Below are positions 1 through 9,304 of a stretch of 64,000 nucleotides of DNA, piece by piece. Source of the DNA: Gemmatimonadota bacterium (GTDB lineage: Bacteria > Gemmatimonadota > Gemmatimonadetes > Gemmatimonadales > Gemmatimonadaceae); the NCBI GenBank assembly GCA_016704465.1, contig JADJAD010000006.1, positions 186,001-250,000 of the forward strand, read 5' to 3'. A model generated the notes under the pieces. The model had not been told where the DNA came from. It did not search any database and saw nothing but the letters and a program-made list of their open reading frames with translations. Within the stretch, counting starts at the first letter, position 1, and the number at the start of each line of letters is the position of its first letter. The translations under genes were made by a program, and so were the position numbers.

Positions 1-1803
1 TGGCGTATTCCCGCCGCGTTTCAGAAGTGCGACATCCTCACCTGGAGCGGCAACGTCAATAAGTGCGCTTCCACTGCGCGCCGTCAGCAGCGTACCATCC
101 CGTTTCACAGCTGCAACCACCAGCACCCGACTCCCTAAACTGTCCTTAAGAGTCGGGAAGATCGACTCGAAACCGTCGCCCGCCGGGACATTGCCGGACG
201 AGATGATCAAGAGCGGGTCTGCCAGGTTGGGCGCGCTGAGCGCGGTTTCAATCGCGATACTCATTTGTGCATTCAGAGTCGCCGCCGCCTGCAGGCCCCT
301 TGTATCTCTCCTCCAAAGGGTGTCGTTGTTCGCTCCAATGGAGAGATTGATAAGGCGTGCGCCTCCCAGTAGGGCTGCCTGAACGTCCTGCAAGAACGGG
401 AGTCCGTCCTTGTTCCTTCTTCGCCCAAGCGAGTCGAGTACGGGCTGAAGCAGAGAGTCGCGGTACGTCACATCTCGGAGCTCGAGCGCCGCGCGCCATG
501 CCACTCCCGTCATCCCCGTGTTGTTGCCGCCACGAGCACCAATGATGGACGCTACCGAGGTGCCGTGATCCTCAGGGTCCGCCGCAATATTGACAATTGG
601 AGCGGCGACGACGTTTGCCAGGTCGGATATGGAGGAAGTGAAGAACCCCTGATCCAGAACTGCAACTCTCGTAAGTGAATCGCCGATCGAACAGCCCCAC
701 GCCAGTGGCGCGCGCACACCCTCGAGCGCCCAACGCGTTCTCGGCTGGGACGACGTCCACGCGAACGCACTTGACACATTCCAGTCGGATCGTGCGAACC
801 CCTGGCCATCATTGGGACGGAGGAAAGAGGGCCGAACCGGCAGCGTGTAGTAGCGCGACGCCAGCCGAACCTCCGCGCGCTGACTCAGCGTGGCGATAGC
901 CGCGTCAATCGTGGCGGCCGACGTGTCGGCGGGAAGGCGAACGACGTAGAAGCCATCTCCGTTCGCGAGGCGAACTCCGCCTACCACTAACCCATTCACT
1001 GACGCGATCGCAACCTGCCGCAGCGATTGGGCCGTCGCGGTAAGGAAGTAGACGGAAATGTGATTCCGAACGTATTGAGCGCCGCCGTCCGCGTCTTGTG
1101 TCAGATTCTGGTACGAGCTGAATCCTTGAGGAAGTGTATCCGGCGCCACGGCCGGCACGCTTCCCACCTGTGTCCCAACCGTCGGCAGCTTGATGCGGAC
1201 CGTCTGACTCCACGACGTCCCCGTGAACTCCAGCCACCGCCGCCGAGTCGTTCCGTTCGGCGCCAGCACCTGCACCGACCCGCTCGCCGCCAGCAGCGTA
1301 TCGAACCGCCACTGTCCGCTCCGCCCGCTGGCGTTCGCCGTGTCGTAGTTCACCGCCAGAATGTTCGGCGTCCCGGCGATCACCTGCCCCTGCCCGTTCA
1401 GGAACTGAGAGCTGTCGGCGTTGAAGCGGATGCGCGCCGGCGCCACCATCGCCACCGTCCCGAGGTTCTTCATCACGATCGGGACGCGCAGCGTGCCGGT
1501 CGTCGCATCGAACGTCGGCGCCGAGTCGGCCTGCAGCTGCAACTGGTCGGTCTTGCAGCCATTCGTGTTGTACAGCGCCTCCACCTGCGGCACGCCGTTC
1601 ACCACCTTGAGCGCGAAGCGCGTACATCCGTCGCTCACCTGCTGATTCACCAGTGCCTCGCGTGGCGGCAGCAGCGGACGAGTCGGCGCCCCGTCGGCGA
1701 GCTGGCACCCCAGGCACCACAGCGTCGTCATTCCCCCAAGTCCCAGCAGCATGCCTCGCCTCCCGTGCGTCCGATTCCGGAACCCTCCGCTCACCCCGCG
1801 CAT
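1..1803 (-). CDS. Subtilisin-like (S8) serine peptidase, probable lipoprotein, C-terminus beyond window
   Basis: An uninterrupted frame runs from ATG at 1803 to the left edge (601 codons). The N-terminus has several arginines, then a hydrophobic stretch ending at a cysteine (WCLGC), suggesting an exported, possibly lipid-anchored protein. Residues about 40-370 form a long beta-rich region. The peptidase domain follows: catalytic Asp about 384 in VAVLDQGF (usually D-T/S-G), catalytic His about 413 in DHGTSVASIIGA, and oxyanion Asn about 538 in ISSGN. The Ser-bearing GTS motif would lie off the window. GGGAGAGG precedes the start. The gene is divergent from the S9 peptidase gene. Family assignment is firm; the substrate is unknown. 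The altered Asp motif is unusual and activity cannot be judged without the C-terminus. Confidence 0.85.
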   Translation of the reverse strand, partial: MRGVSGGFRNRTHGRRGMLLGLGGMTTLWCLGCQLADGAPTRPLLPPREALVNQQVSDGCTRFALKVVNGVPQVEALYNTNGCKTDQLQLQADSAPTFDATTGTLRVPIVMKNLGTVAMVAPARIRFNADSSQFLNGQGQVIAGTPNILAVNYDTANASGRSGQWRFDTLLAASGSVQVLAPNGTTRRRWLEFTGTSWSQTVRIKLPTVGTQVGSVPAVAPDTLPQGFSSYQNLTQDADGGAQYVRNHISVYFLTATAQSLRQVAIASVNGLVVGGVRLANGDGFYVVRLPADTSAATIDAAIATLSQRAEVRLASRYYTLPVRPSFLRPNDGQGFARSDWNVSSAFAWTSSQPRTRWALEGVRAPLAWGCSIGDSLTRVAVLDQGFFTSSISDLANVVAAPIVNIAADPEDHGTSVASIIGARGGNNTGMTGVAWRAALELRDVTYRDSLLQPVLDSLGRRRNKDGLPFLQDVQAALLGGARLINLSIGANNDTLWRRDTRGLQAAATLNAQMSIAIETALSAPNLADPLLIISSGNVPAGDGFESIFPTLKDSLGSRVLVVAAVKRDGTLLTARSGSALIDVAAPGEDVALLKRGGNTP

Positions 1804-2238
1804 TCCCCACCTCTCCCGTTCGACGATTCACCCCTGCGGGCGGTGCAGGCAACCCCGCTCGCGCACCGGATAGCGCGCCTTCCCGAACGGTAGGTGACGG
1901 GGGGGCGCAAGAGCGTTGCGTCACAACCCGGCCGCAACGAGCACGCGTCGCGGACGAGTCGCACGCTCATCGTAGCGCAGCACCTGACCTTGGAGATACT
2001 TCACCCTTCACTCCGATGCCGCGCCATCGCCCCCGCCACCGCGCTCCTCGATCGCTTCCGCCGCCGCGGGTCGCGGGATCGATACCAGATGGGGTGATCG
2101 GGGGGCGACGCAGGTACCATCTCAGGCCGATCTCCGGGCATCCCGACCCCGAGATGTGTCGCGTCACGTCCCCCGGCGCGTACATTCCAGAATTCGCCGC
2201 CAGCGACCGCTGCCTTGCCTACACGCTCTCCGTCTCCC
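1804..2238. other. Divergent intergenic region (435 bp)
   Basis: This lies between the divergent starts of the subtilase and S9 peptidase genes. It should hold promoters for both, but I see no convincing sigma-70 hexamers, repeat or RNA gene. The short open frames here lack codon bias and similarity to known proteins. Confidence 0.6.
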
Positions 2239-4575
2239 ATGCGCCTCCACCGACTCGCTCCGCTCCTTCCGTCCCTCGCTTTGTCGTGGTCGCTCGGGGC
2301 CCAGACCACCCCCCCCAAGCCGTACCAGTTCACGATCGAGGACTACGCCCGAGCCGAGCGCTTCCTCGGTCAGACGACCGGCCCGCTCGTCGCCGGCGCT
2401 GCGGGACGCCCAACGTGGCTCCCGGACGGACGCTTCTGGTATCGCGCCAGCACCGCGGGTGGAAGCGCCTTCTACCTGGTGAACCCGGCCCGGCGCACGC
2501 GGGCGGTGGCCTTCGATCACGCCAAGCTTGCCTCGGCGCTCAGCGCAGCGAGCGGGTCGACGATCGACGGCGACCGACTCCCCTTCCAGTCATTCGCCCT
2601 GTCGTCTGACGGCCGCGGTCTCACCACGGCCTTCGGCGGCAAGGGATGGAGCTGCGACCTGTCGGCGTATTCCTGCACCGCGGCGGCGGCGGCGCCCGCC
2701 GCACCGGCCAACTCCAGCGTCTCGCCCGACGGCAAGCGGGCAGTCTTCATTCGCGAATACAACCTCTGGTCCCGCGACCTCGCGACCGGCGCGGAGACGC
2801 AGCTCACCACGGACGGGATCAAGGAGTTCGGCTACGCGACCAACAACGCCGGGTGGGTGCATAACGACAACCCGGTCGGCTCGTGGTCCGACGATTCGCG
2901 CCACTACGCCACCTTCCAGCACGATGGACGCGGGGTGCGCGACATGTACCTCGTGAGCACGAACGTCGGCAGTCCCACGCTCGATGCGTGGAAGTATCCG
3001 CTCCCGGGCGACAGCGTCATCTTCCGCGTGTCGCGGGTACTCGTGAGCTGGCCCGACGCGGGCGCCCCGCGACTCGTGCGCCTGCAGATGCCCCCCGATG
3101 CGCACCGCTCGACCGTCAGCGACCACATCGCCTGCGGCCTCGACCTGTGCGACATGCATTGGGTCTCTGGTGCCAGCCAGCTCGCCTTCATCTCCAGCTC
3201 CCGCGACCACAAACAGGCCTGGCTGCGCATTGCCGATGTAACCACGGGTGCCGTGCGGACCGTGCTCGAGGAAAAGAGCGCCACGCAACTCGGCGACGCC
3301 TCGCTCCCCGACAACCTGTGGCGCGTGTTGCCGGCGACCAACGAGTTGATCTGGTGGTCGCAGCGCGACAACTGGATCCACCTGTATCTCTACGACCTCA
3401 ACACCGGCACGCTCAAGAACCGCATCACCACGGGCGACGGCAACGTGACGGAGCTGGTGCGCATCGACGAGAAGGCGCGACAGATCTGGTTCACCGCGAA
3501 TGGGCGCGAGACGGGGCGGGACCCGTACTTCCAGCACCTGTACCGCATCGGCATGGACGGGCAGGGGCTGACCCTGCTCACCCCGGAGGTCGCGCACCAC
3601 ACCGTCTCGCTCTCGCCCGACGCGCGCTACATCGTCGACACGTACTCCACCCCCGATACGCCGCCGGTCTCCGTGCTGCGCGACGGCAGCGGCAAGGTGC
3701 TGCAGACGCTCGAGCGCGCCGACGTCACGCGCCTGCTGGCCTCGGGCTGGCGCGCCCCCACGCCCATCCGCATGAAGGCCCGCGATGGTGCGACCGACAT
3801 CTATGGGTTGATGTACCTGCCGACGACGCTGGACACGGCCAAGAAGTACCCGATCATCAACCACATCTACCCGGGCCCGCAGTCGGGGAGCGTGGGGCCG
3901 CGCAGCTTCGTCCCGTCACGCGGCGACAATCAGGCGCTGGCCGAGCTGGGCTTCGTGGTCGTCGAGATCGACGGCATGGGGACCCCGGGGCGCTCCAAGT
4001 CGTTCCACGATTACTACTATGGACGCATGGGCGACAACACGATCCCCGACCAGGTGGCCGGGATGAAGGAGTTGGCCACGCGCTATCGATTCATCGACAT
4101 CGAGAACGTCGGGATCTGGGGACACTCGGGTGGCGGCTTCGCGACCGCGGCGGCGATGTTCCGTGCCCCGGACTTCTTCGACGTCGGGATCGCCGAGTCG
4201 GGGAAGCACGACAAGCGCAATTACGAGGACGACTGGGGCGAGCGATACCAGGGGCTGCTGGAGAAAAACGGGCCGAGCGACAACTACGCGGCCGAAGCGA
4301 ACCAGACGCACGCCAAGGAGCTGAAGGGAAAGCTCTTCCTGATCCACGGGATGATGGACGACAACGTCCCCCCCTACAACACGCAGCTGGTGGCCGACGC
4401 CCTCATGAAGGCGGGGAAGGATTTCGACATGCTGATGCTGCCACACGCGCGGCACGGGTTCGGCGCCGACTCGCCGTACATCATGCGGCGGCGCTGGGAC
4501 TACTTCGTGCAGAACCTGCAGGGCAACCTGCCGCCGAAGGAGTACCAGATCGGCAAGCCGCGCGTGGTCCCCTGA
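2239..4575 (+). CDS. S9 family (dipeptidyl peptidase IV-like) exported peptidase
   Basis: Prolyl-oligopeptidase-family serine peptidase of 778 aa. ATG 2239 was chosen because it opens a clear signal peptide (MRLHRLAPLLPSLALSWSLGA, cleaved near GAQ). Residues about 30-520 are the DPP-IV N-terminal beta-propeller. The alpha/beta hydrolase domain carries Ser about 630 in GHSGGGF, Asp about 707 in MMDDNV and His about 739 in HARHGFG, a complete triad. It should release N-terminal dipeptides in the periplasm or outside the cell. It is monocistronic, with a terminator hairpin about 50 bp downstream. Exact specificity is not readable. Confidence 0.93.
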   Translation: MRLHRLAPLLPSLALSWSLGAQTTPPKPYQFTIEDYARAERFLGQTTGPLVAGAAGRPTWLPDGRFWYRASTAGGSAFYLVNPARRTRAVAFDHAKLASALSAASGSTIDGDRLPFQSFALSSDGRGLTTAFGGKGWSCDLSAYSCTAAAAAPAAPANSSVSPDGKRAVFIREYNLWSRDLATGAETQLTTDGIKEFGYATNNAGWVHNDNPVGSWSDDSRHYATFQHDGRGVRDMYLVSTNVGSPTLDAWKYPLPGDSVIFRVSRVLVSWPDAGAPRLVRLQMPPDAHRSTVSDHIACGLDLCDMHWVSGASQLAFISSSRDHKQAWLRIADVTTGAVRTVLEEKSATQLGDASLPDNLWRVLPATNELIWWSQRDNWIHLYLYDLNTGTLKNRITTGDGNVTELVRIDEKARQIWFTANGRETGRDPYFQHLYRIGMDGQGLTLLTPEVAHHTVSLSPDARYIVDTYSTPDTPPVSVLRDGSGKVLQTLERADVTRLLASGWRAPTPIRMKARDGATDIYGLMYLPTTLDTAKKYPIINHIYPGPQSGSVGPRSFVPSRGDNQALAELGFVVVEIDGMGTPGRSKSFHDYYYGRMGDNTIPDQVAGMKELATRYRFIDIENVGIWGHSGGGFATAAAMFRAPDFFDVGIAESGKHDKRNYEDDWGERYQGLLEKNGPSDNYAAEANQTHAKELKGKLFLIHGMMDDNVPPYNTQLVADALMKAGKDFDMLMLPHARHGFGADSPYIMRRRWDYFVQNLQGNLPPKEYQIGKPRVVP

Positions 4576-4626
4576 TCGAGGAGCCCCTGCGCCGCAGCGG
4601 GGCAGAACATGCGAGGATGATGCGAA

Positions 4627-4660
4627 GCGGGCGCCTGCCAGGGCGCCCGCTTCAATCGTT
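4627..4660 (+). terminator. Rho-independent-like terminator after the S9 peptidase gene
   Basis: A perfect 9-bp stem GCGGGCGCC / GGCGCCCGC (4627-4635 and 4642-4650) has a 6-nt loop and is followed by TTCAATCGTTT. The T-run is weak, but the position about 50 bp past the stop fits. Confidence 0.6.
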
Positions 4661-4714
4661 TAGGCTCCCGTACGCTGCGTGGCGGTGTGACGGCCCGCTA
4701 CGCGTGACGGCCCG

Positions 4715-5629
4715 TTATGCCTGCCGCACCCAGACCGTGGACGAGACGACCGCCTCGGGATAGCGCGGCCGGTTCATCAACAGCGCGGCGAATTCCTGCT
4801 GCAGCGCCCCCGCCCCTTCCCCGCGACGTGTCTCGGGGACGTGCAGCTCCAGCGCCATCGCGTCGACCCGTTCGATCGCCGACGCGCGACGCACGATGTC
4901 CCACTCGGCCCCCTCGCAGTCGAGCTTGAGGAAGGCACAGCGCTCGATCGCGTGCAGCGCGAAGATGTCGTCGAGCGTGACGCAGGGGACCGTCTCGCGA
5001 CACCAGCCCGCGTCCACCATCCGCTGCCGCCCGCCGGCGTCGAGGTTGGCCGTGGCCGCGGCGGTCTCGGTCGGCGACCAGACCAGCTCGAGCGTCCCGG
5101 CGACTCCAGCCACCGCCTCGCGCACCGCGACCACGTTGTGCACGTCGTTGGCGGCGAGGTTGGCGACGAGCATTGCGTAGTTGCTCGACGACGGCTCGTA
5201 GGCGATGACCCGCACCTGCGGGTGCCGCTTGGCGATGAGGATCGAGACTGCGCCGATGTGGGCGCCGATGTCGAGCACGACGTCGCCGGCGGAAAAGCGG
5301 CGCTGCTGCAATCCGTACATCCCCCGGCCGAACTCCTCCAGCACGAGCGCCGGCATGGTCGACCCCGGGATGTCGCGCAGCGTGATGGTGTGCTCGCCGA
5401 CGCGAAAGGTCGCCAAGCTGAGCGCCGGGTCGCGGCCGACCGCGAGGCGATACTGCTCGGCGGCCTCGGTGTAGGCCCCCTTGAGCCCGTAGTATCGGGC
5501 AATCTGCCAGAGCGCCGCCGGATGGTCCGGCGCCTGCGCCAGCAGGACCGTCAGCGTCTTGATCGCCAGGTCGTCGTCGCCGACATCGATCGCCAGCGAT
5601 GCGAGCTCGAGTAGACGATCGATGTCCAT
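4715..5629 (-). CDS. FkbM-family SAM-dependent methyltransferase with TPR-like N-terminus
   Basis: Protein of 304 aa. Residues about 1-75 form helical TPR-like repeats. The rest is an FkbM methyltransferase: residues about 110-190 hold the SAM-binding fold with the glycine motif VVLDIGAHIG, an acidic ribose-binding position in IAYEPSSSN, and a later KLDCEGAEWD segment typical of FkbM. Such enzymes O-methylate sugars or polyketides; nothing nearby fixes the substrate. There is no signal peptide. An octamer CGTTAGGC (5635-5642) lies just upstream of the start. It appears monocistronic, convergent with the S9 gene. Confidence 0.88.
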   Translation of the reverse strand: MDIDRLLELASLAIDVGDDDLAIKTLTVLLAQAPDHPAALWQIARYYGLKGAYTEAAEQYRLAVGRDPALSLATFRVGEHTITLRDIPGSTMPALVLEEFGRGMYGLQQRRFSAGDVVLDIGAHIGAVSILIAKRHPQVRVIAYEPSSSNYAMLVANLAANDVHNVVAVREAVAGVAGTLELVWSPTETAAATANLDAGGRQRMVDAGWCRETVPCVTLDDIFALHAIERCAFLKLDCEGAEWDIVRRASAIERVDAMALELHVPETRRGEGAGALQQEFAALLMNRPRYPEAVVSSTVWVRQA

Positions 5630-5706
5630 CGGGTGCCTAACGGTTGAGGGCGAAGGGGCAGCCGGCCGTCCGGCGGCTCACCGGGTACCGACGACCGGGG
5701 CGCCCC

Positions 5707-6633
5707 TCAGTCACGCGCCGGGGCGGCGGGGAGCGTCCCCTTGTTGGCAATGGCCCGCTTGATCGCTTCGACCGTGGTCGCGGCCCGATACTCCACGATC
5801 TCGCGCGCCCACGCCGTCGACTTCGCGCGGTCGGCCAGCGAGGTCCCGTTGATGCCGGCCTTGCCCAGCTTCACCCGCTCGTCCAGGCGAATGGACTTCG
5901 GGTCGGTGATCATCATGTTGAGCGAGATGACCGGGTCGTCGTGCAGGTTCTCCGGGGCATTCTCGTGCACACCGCGCGACTCCATGTGCTTCTTCACCCC
6001 GGCGTAGTCGTAGTACTCCTGCACGTGCGCCACGATCGGCGCCCCCTTCCAGATCGCCGTGAGCGAATCGGCGACCGCACGCTGCCCCCCCTGGTTGCCG
6101 CCGCTGTCGCCGATCAGGATGATGCGCTGAAAGCCGTGCATCTTGAGGCTGTGTACGATGTCGGCGAGCAGGGCGCGGAAGGTCCCCTCGCGCGTGCTGA
6201 TCGTCCCGGGGCTTCCCATGTGCCCGGTCGCCGGGTCGATCCCTCCCTCGGGGACGAACTTGACGATCGGGGCGCAGAGGGCGTTGCCCAGTTTGCGGGC
6301 GATCGCGTCGCAGTTGGCCTGCAACACGTAGTTGTGCTTCCCCGTCACGAGCCACGGTCCGTTCGGTTCCATCCCTCCGGTCGGGATGATGACCGTCGTC
6401 TTCCCCGCCTTGAGGGCGTCGCGCACGTCCATCCACGTCATCTCCTCGAGCCAGACCGTATTGGGCGCAGGGAGCGGATTGGGGGCGTCGGCGCAGTTGT
6501 ACGCGTTCTGGGCACAATCGCCGCCGCCCATGTTGCGGCCGCCGGCCTGGGCCTGAATCGTCGATGTGGCGCCGGCAAGGGCGATCGCGAGCAGGGCGGC
6601 CTTCTTCATGGTCGACTTCACGAACATCGTCAT
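5707..6633 (-). CDS. Exported creatininase-family protein with altered metal ligands
   Basis: About 308 aa. A signal peptide ends near TIQAQA; ATG 6633 is preferred, and ATG 6609 (MKKAALL) is possible. The body matches the creatininase/amidohydrolase family: strand plus IPTGGMEPNGPW, aligned with the usual G-x-E-x-H-G-P, and IGDSGGNQGG in place of NGHGGN. Two classical metal-binding histidines are therefore replaced (by Asn and Ser or Asp). Related exported proteins annotated as creatininase exist, so this may be a distinct subfamily with another metal site or a non-catalytic one. The cytoplasmic creatinine pathway is not implied. It is divergent from the TonB receptor gene. Confidence 0.8.
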   Translation of the reverse strand: MTMFVKSTMKKAALLAIALAGATSTIQAQAGGRNMGGGDCAQNAYNCADAPNPLPAPNTVWLEEMTWMDVRDALKAGKTTVIIPTGGMEPNGPWLVTGKHNYVLQANCDAIARKLGNALCAPIVKFVPEGGIDPATGHMGSPGTISTREGTFRALLADIVHSLKMHGFQRIILIGDSGGNQGGQRAVADSLTAIWKGAPIVAHVQEYYDYAGVKKHMESRGVHENAPENLHDDPVISLNMMITDPKSIRLDERVKLGKAGINGTSLADRAKSTAWAREIVEYRAATTVEAIKRAIANKGTLPAAPARD

Positions 6634-6878
6634 GGACGGTCGGGACAGGGTGCGGCACTTCGGTGAGCGCCCAACGTTGTGCCCGGAACGGGAAACCGGC
6701 AAGCGACCGACACCGTTGCATCGAGAGGCAGGACACCCCACGACGTCAGGCACCTCGGGGGGCCGCGGGGGTACCGGCCCGCGTCGTGTTCCATACCGGC
6801 CGCGCCCTGCGCTCGCACAGATCGCCGAACAACCTTCTCCCGTCTCGAATGCCCAGTTCCCGCCCTCGTCACGCGATC

Positions 6879-9293
6879 ATGAGTCGCGCGACGGTCGTCT
6901 GCCGCGCCGCGCTGATTGCGGTGGCGACCGGGTGTCTAACGCTGCCCGGTGCAACGCTCGTCGCCCAGGCGGCGCCGGCGCCCACGACGCCACGGGTGCG
7001 GCTGAGCGGCTACATTCGCCACGCCGAGACGCGTGAGGTGGTGCGTCATGCCCTCATCTCTGCCGACGACGGGGCGACGCGGACGCAGAGCAACAGCGAC
7101 GGCTTTTACTTCCTGTCGCTGGCGGTCGGGGAGCATCGCCTCCTCATTCGGGCCCTCGGCTTCGCCCCGCTCGATACGCTGCTCACGGTCCAGGCATCCC
7201 GCACCGAGGACTGGATCCTCGTGCCGCGCCCGGTGGAACTCGCGACGTTCGAGGTCAGCGCCGAGCGTCAGCGCTCGGACGTCGATCCCGCCTCGGCCGA
7301 GATGAGCATCGCCCGACTCGACCTCGCCACGATCCGGCAGGCGCCGGCCGCGCTGGGCGAGGTGGATCCGCTGCGCAGCATCACCCTGCTTCCCGGCGTC
7401 TCGCGCTCCAGCGACTTTTCCACCGCCTTCAGCGTGCGTGGCGGGACCAACGACCAGAACCTGATCCTGCTGGACGAGGCGACGATCTACAATCCGGCCC
7501 ACGTGCTCGGCTTCCTGTCGGTCTTCAACGCCGACGCCGTCGCCGACATGACGCTCTACAAGGGAGCCATCCCGGCGCGTTTCGGCGGGCGACTGTCGTC
7601 GGTGCTCGACGTGCGGCAGCGGGAGGGGAACGCCCGGGATTTCGGCGGGAGCGCGTCCATCGGCCTCCTGGCCAGCCGATTTCTCGTCGAGGGCCCGTTA
7701 GGCGGCGGCCGTGGTTCGTTCCTGGTTGCGGGGCGGCGGTCGTACGCCGACCTGTTCCTCAAGCTCGCCCGCGACAGCTCGGTGCGCGAGAACCGGGCGT
7801 ACTTCTACGACCTCAACGCCAAGGCGAATGTGGCGCTGGGGACGTCGGGGACGCTGATGGCGTCGGCCTACCTCGGGCGCGACCTGTTCAGCCCATCACC
7901 CGACTTCGAGGCCGGATGGGGGAACGTGTCGGGCACGCTGCGGTGGAACCACATCGTCGGCGAGCGGCTCTTCTCGAAGGTGTCCTACACCACCGGGACG
8001 TACGACTACAACCTCGGCTTCGCAGTGCTGGACGCGACCGTGGACTGGACCTCGCGCATCCGCAGCCAGGAGCTGCGCATCGACGAGTCGCTGCACTTCT
8101 CCGAGCGCAACGTGCTGGAGTTCGGCGCCGAGGTCGCGAACCAGACGCTGCGCCCGGGCGATTTGCAGCCGACGGACACCAGCAGGCTCAAGCCCGTGCG
8201 GGTGAGCCCGCGCTACGGACGGTCGAGCGCGCTGCACGCCAGCCATGTCTTCGACATCGGCGAGCGGCTGACCCTGCGGTACGGCGCCCGTTACTCGACC
8301 TTTGCCCGCCGCGGACCGGCCGTGATCTACCAATATGCCGGCGACCAGGCGGTCACCTGGAACCCGGCGCTCCGACGCTACGAACCTGGGGTGCTGGTCG
8401 ACAGCACCCGCGCCGGCGGGGGAACGCTGGCCGACTTCGGCGGTCTCGAGCCCCGTGCGTCGCTGCGAGTCGGCCTGACGCCGACCAGCAGCGTCAAGGC
8501 GAGCTATGCGCGTACACGGCAGTACCTCCTGCTCGCCTCGCGCACCAACGCGCCCACACCGCTCGACGTGTGGGAGCCGGTCGGTCCGTGGATCAAGCCG
8601 CAGCGCGCGGACCAATATGCGGTGGGCTATGCCTCGACGCTCCGCGGCGGCGGCTACGAGTTCTCGGCCGAGGCGTACTTCAAGCGGTCGTACAACGTGC
8701 TCGACTTCGTGGACGGTTCGGACGTGATCCTCAATCCGCGCATCGAGACTGCGCTGCTGCAGGGGGTGGGGCGCGCGTACGGCCTCGAACTCTTCCTGCG
8801 CAAGCAGGTCGGCGACGTGACCGGCTGGGTGAGCTACACCCTCGGCCGCGCCGAGCAGCGATTCGCTCCCGAGGTCGGTGCCGGGATCAACGATGGCGCG
8901 TGGTTCCCCTCGCCGACCGACAAGACTCACGACCTCTCGATCATCGCCGTGCGGCCACTTGGCCGGCGCTGGACGCTCGGCGGCACGTTCTCCGCCGCCA
9001 GCGGGCTCCCGGTGACGTATCCGCTTTCGCGCTACGTCCTGGATGACTACGTGGTGCCGGAGTTCGGCCCGCGCAATTCGTCGCGACTACCGCTGTATCA
9101 TCGGCTCGACCTGAGCCTCACGAGGACCAGCCAGCGACACGAGGTGCAGTTCGGGGTGTTCAACGCCTACAACCGGTTCAACGCGCAGTCGATGAGCTTC
9201 CGCCAGTCCACGAGCGACCTGCTGCGCACCGAGGCGGTGCAGCTGTCGGTCTTCGGCATCGTGCCGAGCATCAGCTACTCGTTCCGATTCTAG
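6879..9293 (+). CDS. TonB-dependent outer-membrane receptor with CarboxypepD_reg-like domain
   Basis: 804 aa from ATG 6879 (ATG 6849 is a possible earlier start). The signal peptide ends near ATLVAQA. Residues about 35-115 form a carboxypeptidase-regulatory-like beta-sandwich (SGYIRHAETREVVRHALI). The plug domain follows, with LPGVSRSSDFSTAFSVRGG and LDEATIYNP. The C-terminal two-thirds is a beta-barrel ending in an aromatic residue (SYSFRF), the outer-membrane assembly signal. It should import a large or scarce ligand. It is followed after 11 bp by a DUF4249 lipoprotein gene, a pairing typical of Bacteroidota-type receptors. The ligand is unknown. Confidence 0.93.
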   Translation: MSRATVVCRAALIAVATGCLTLPGATLVAQAAPAPTTPRVRLSGYIRHAETREVVRHALISADDGATRTQSNSDGFYFLSLAVGEHRLLIRALGFAPLDTLLTVQASRTEDWILVPRPVELATFEVSAERQRSDVDPASAEMSIARLDLATIRQAPAALGEVDPLRSITLLPGVSRSSDFSTAFSVRGGTNDQNLILLDEATIYNPAHVLGFLSVFNADAVADMTLYKGAIPARFGGRLSSVLDVRQREGNARDFGGSASIGLLASRFLVEGPLGGGRGSFLVAGRRSYADLFLKLARDSSVRENRAYFYDLNAKANVALGTSGTLMASAYLGRDLFSPSPDFEAGWGNVSGTLRWNHIVGERLFSKVSYTTGTYDYNLGFAVLDATVDWTSRIRSQELRIDESLHFSERNVLEFGAEVANQTLRPGDLQPTDTSRLKPVRVSPRYGRSSALHASHVFDIGERLTLRYGARYSTFARRGPAVIYQYAGDQAVTWNPALRRYEPGVLVDSTRAGGGTLADFGGLEPRASLRVGLTPTSSVKASYARTRQYLLLASRTNAPTPLDVWEPVGPWIKPQRADQYAVGYASTLRGGGYEFSAEAYFKRSYNVLDFVDGSDVILNPRIETALLQGVGRAYGLELFLRKQVGDVTGWVSYTLGRAEQRFAPEVGAGINDGAWFPSPTDKTHDLSIIAVRPLGRRWTLGGTFSAASGLPVTYPLSRYVLDDYVVPEFGPRNSSRLPLYHRLDLSLTRTSQRHEVQFGVFNAYNRFNAQSMSFRQSTSDLLRTEAVQLSVFGIVPSISYSFRF

Positions 9294-9304
9294 GAGTGTC
9301 GCCG

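Noticed and set aside
905..1924. Long minus-strand open frame over the subtilase region
   Set aside because: Arg/Gly/Ala-rich with no motifs. The neighbouring frame on the same strand encodes a clear S8 protein, so this is a high-GC shadow.
1653..2609. Plus-strand open frame across the divergent spacer
   Set aside because: It overlaps the start of both well-supported genes and has no domain or codon signal.
2590..3864. 424-codon antisense frame inside the S9 gene
   Set aside because: It is the mirror of third-position GC in the S9 gene, with no recognisable fold.
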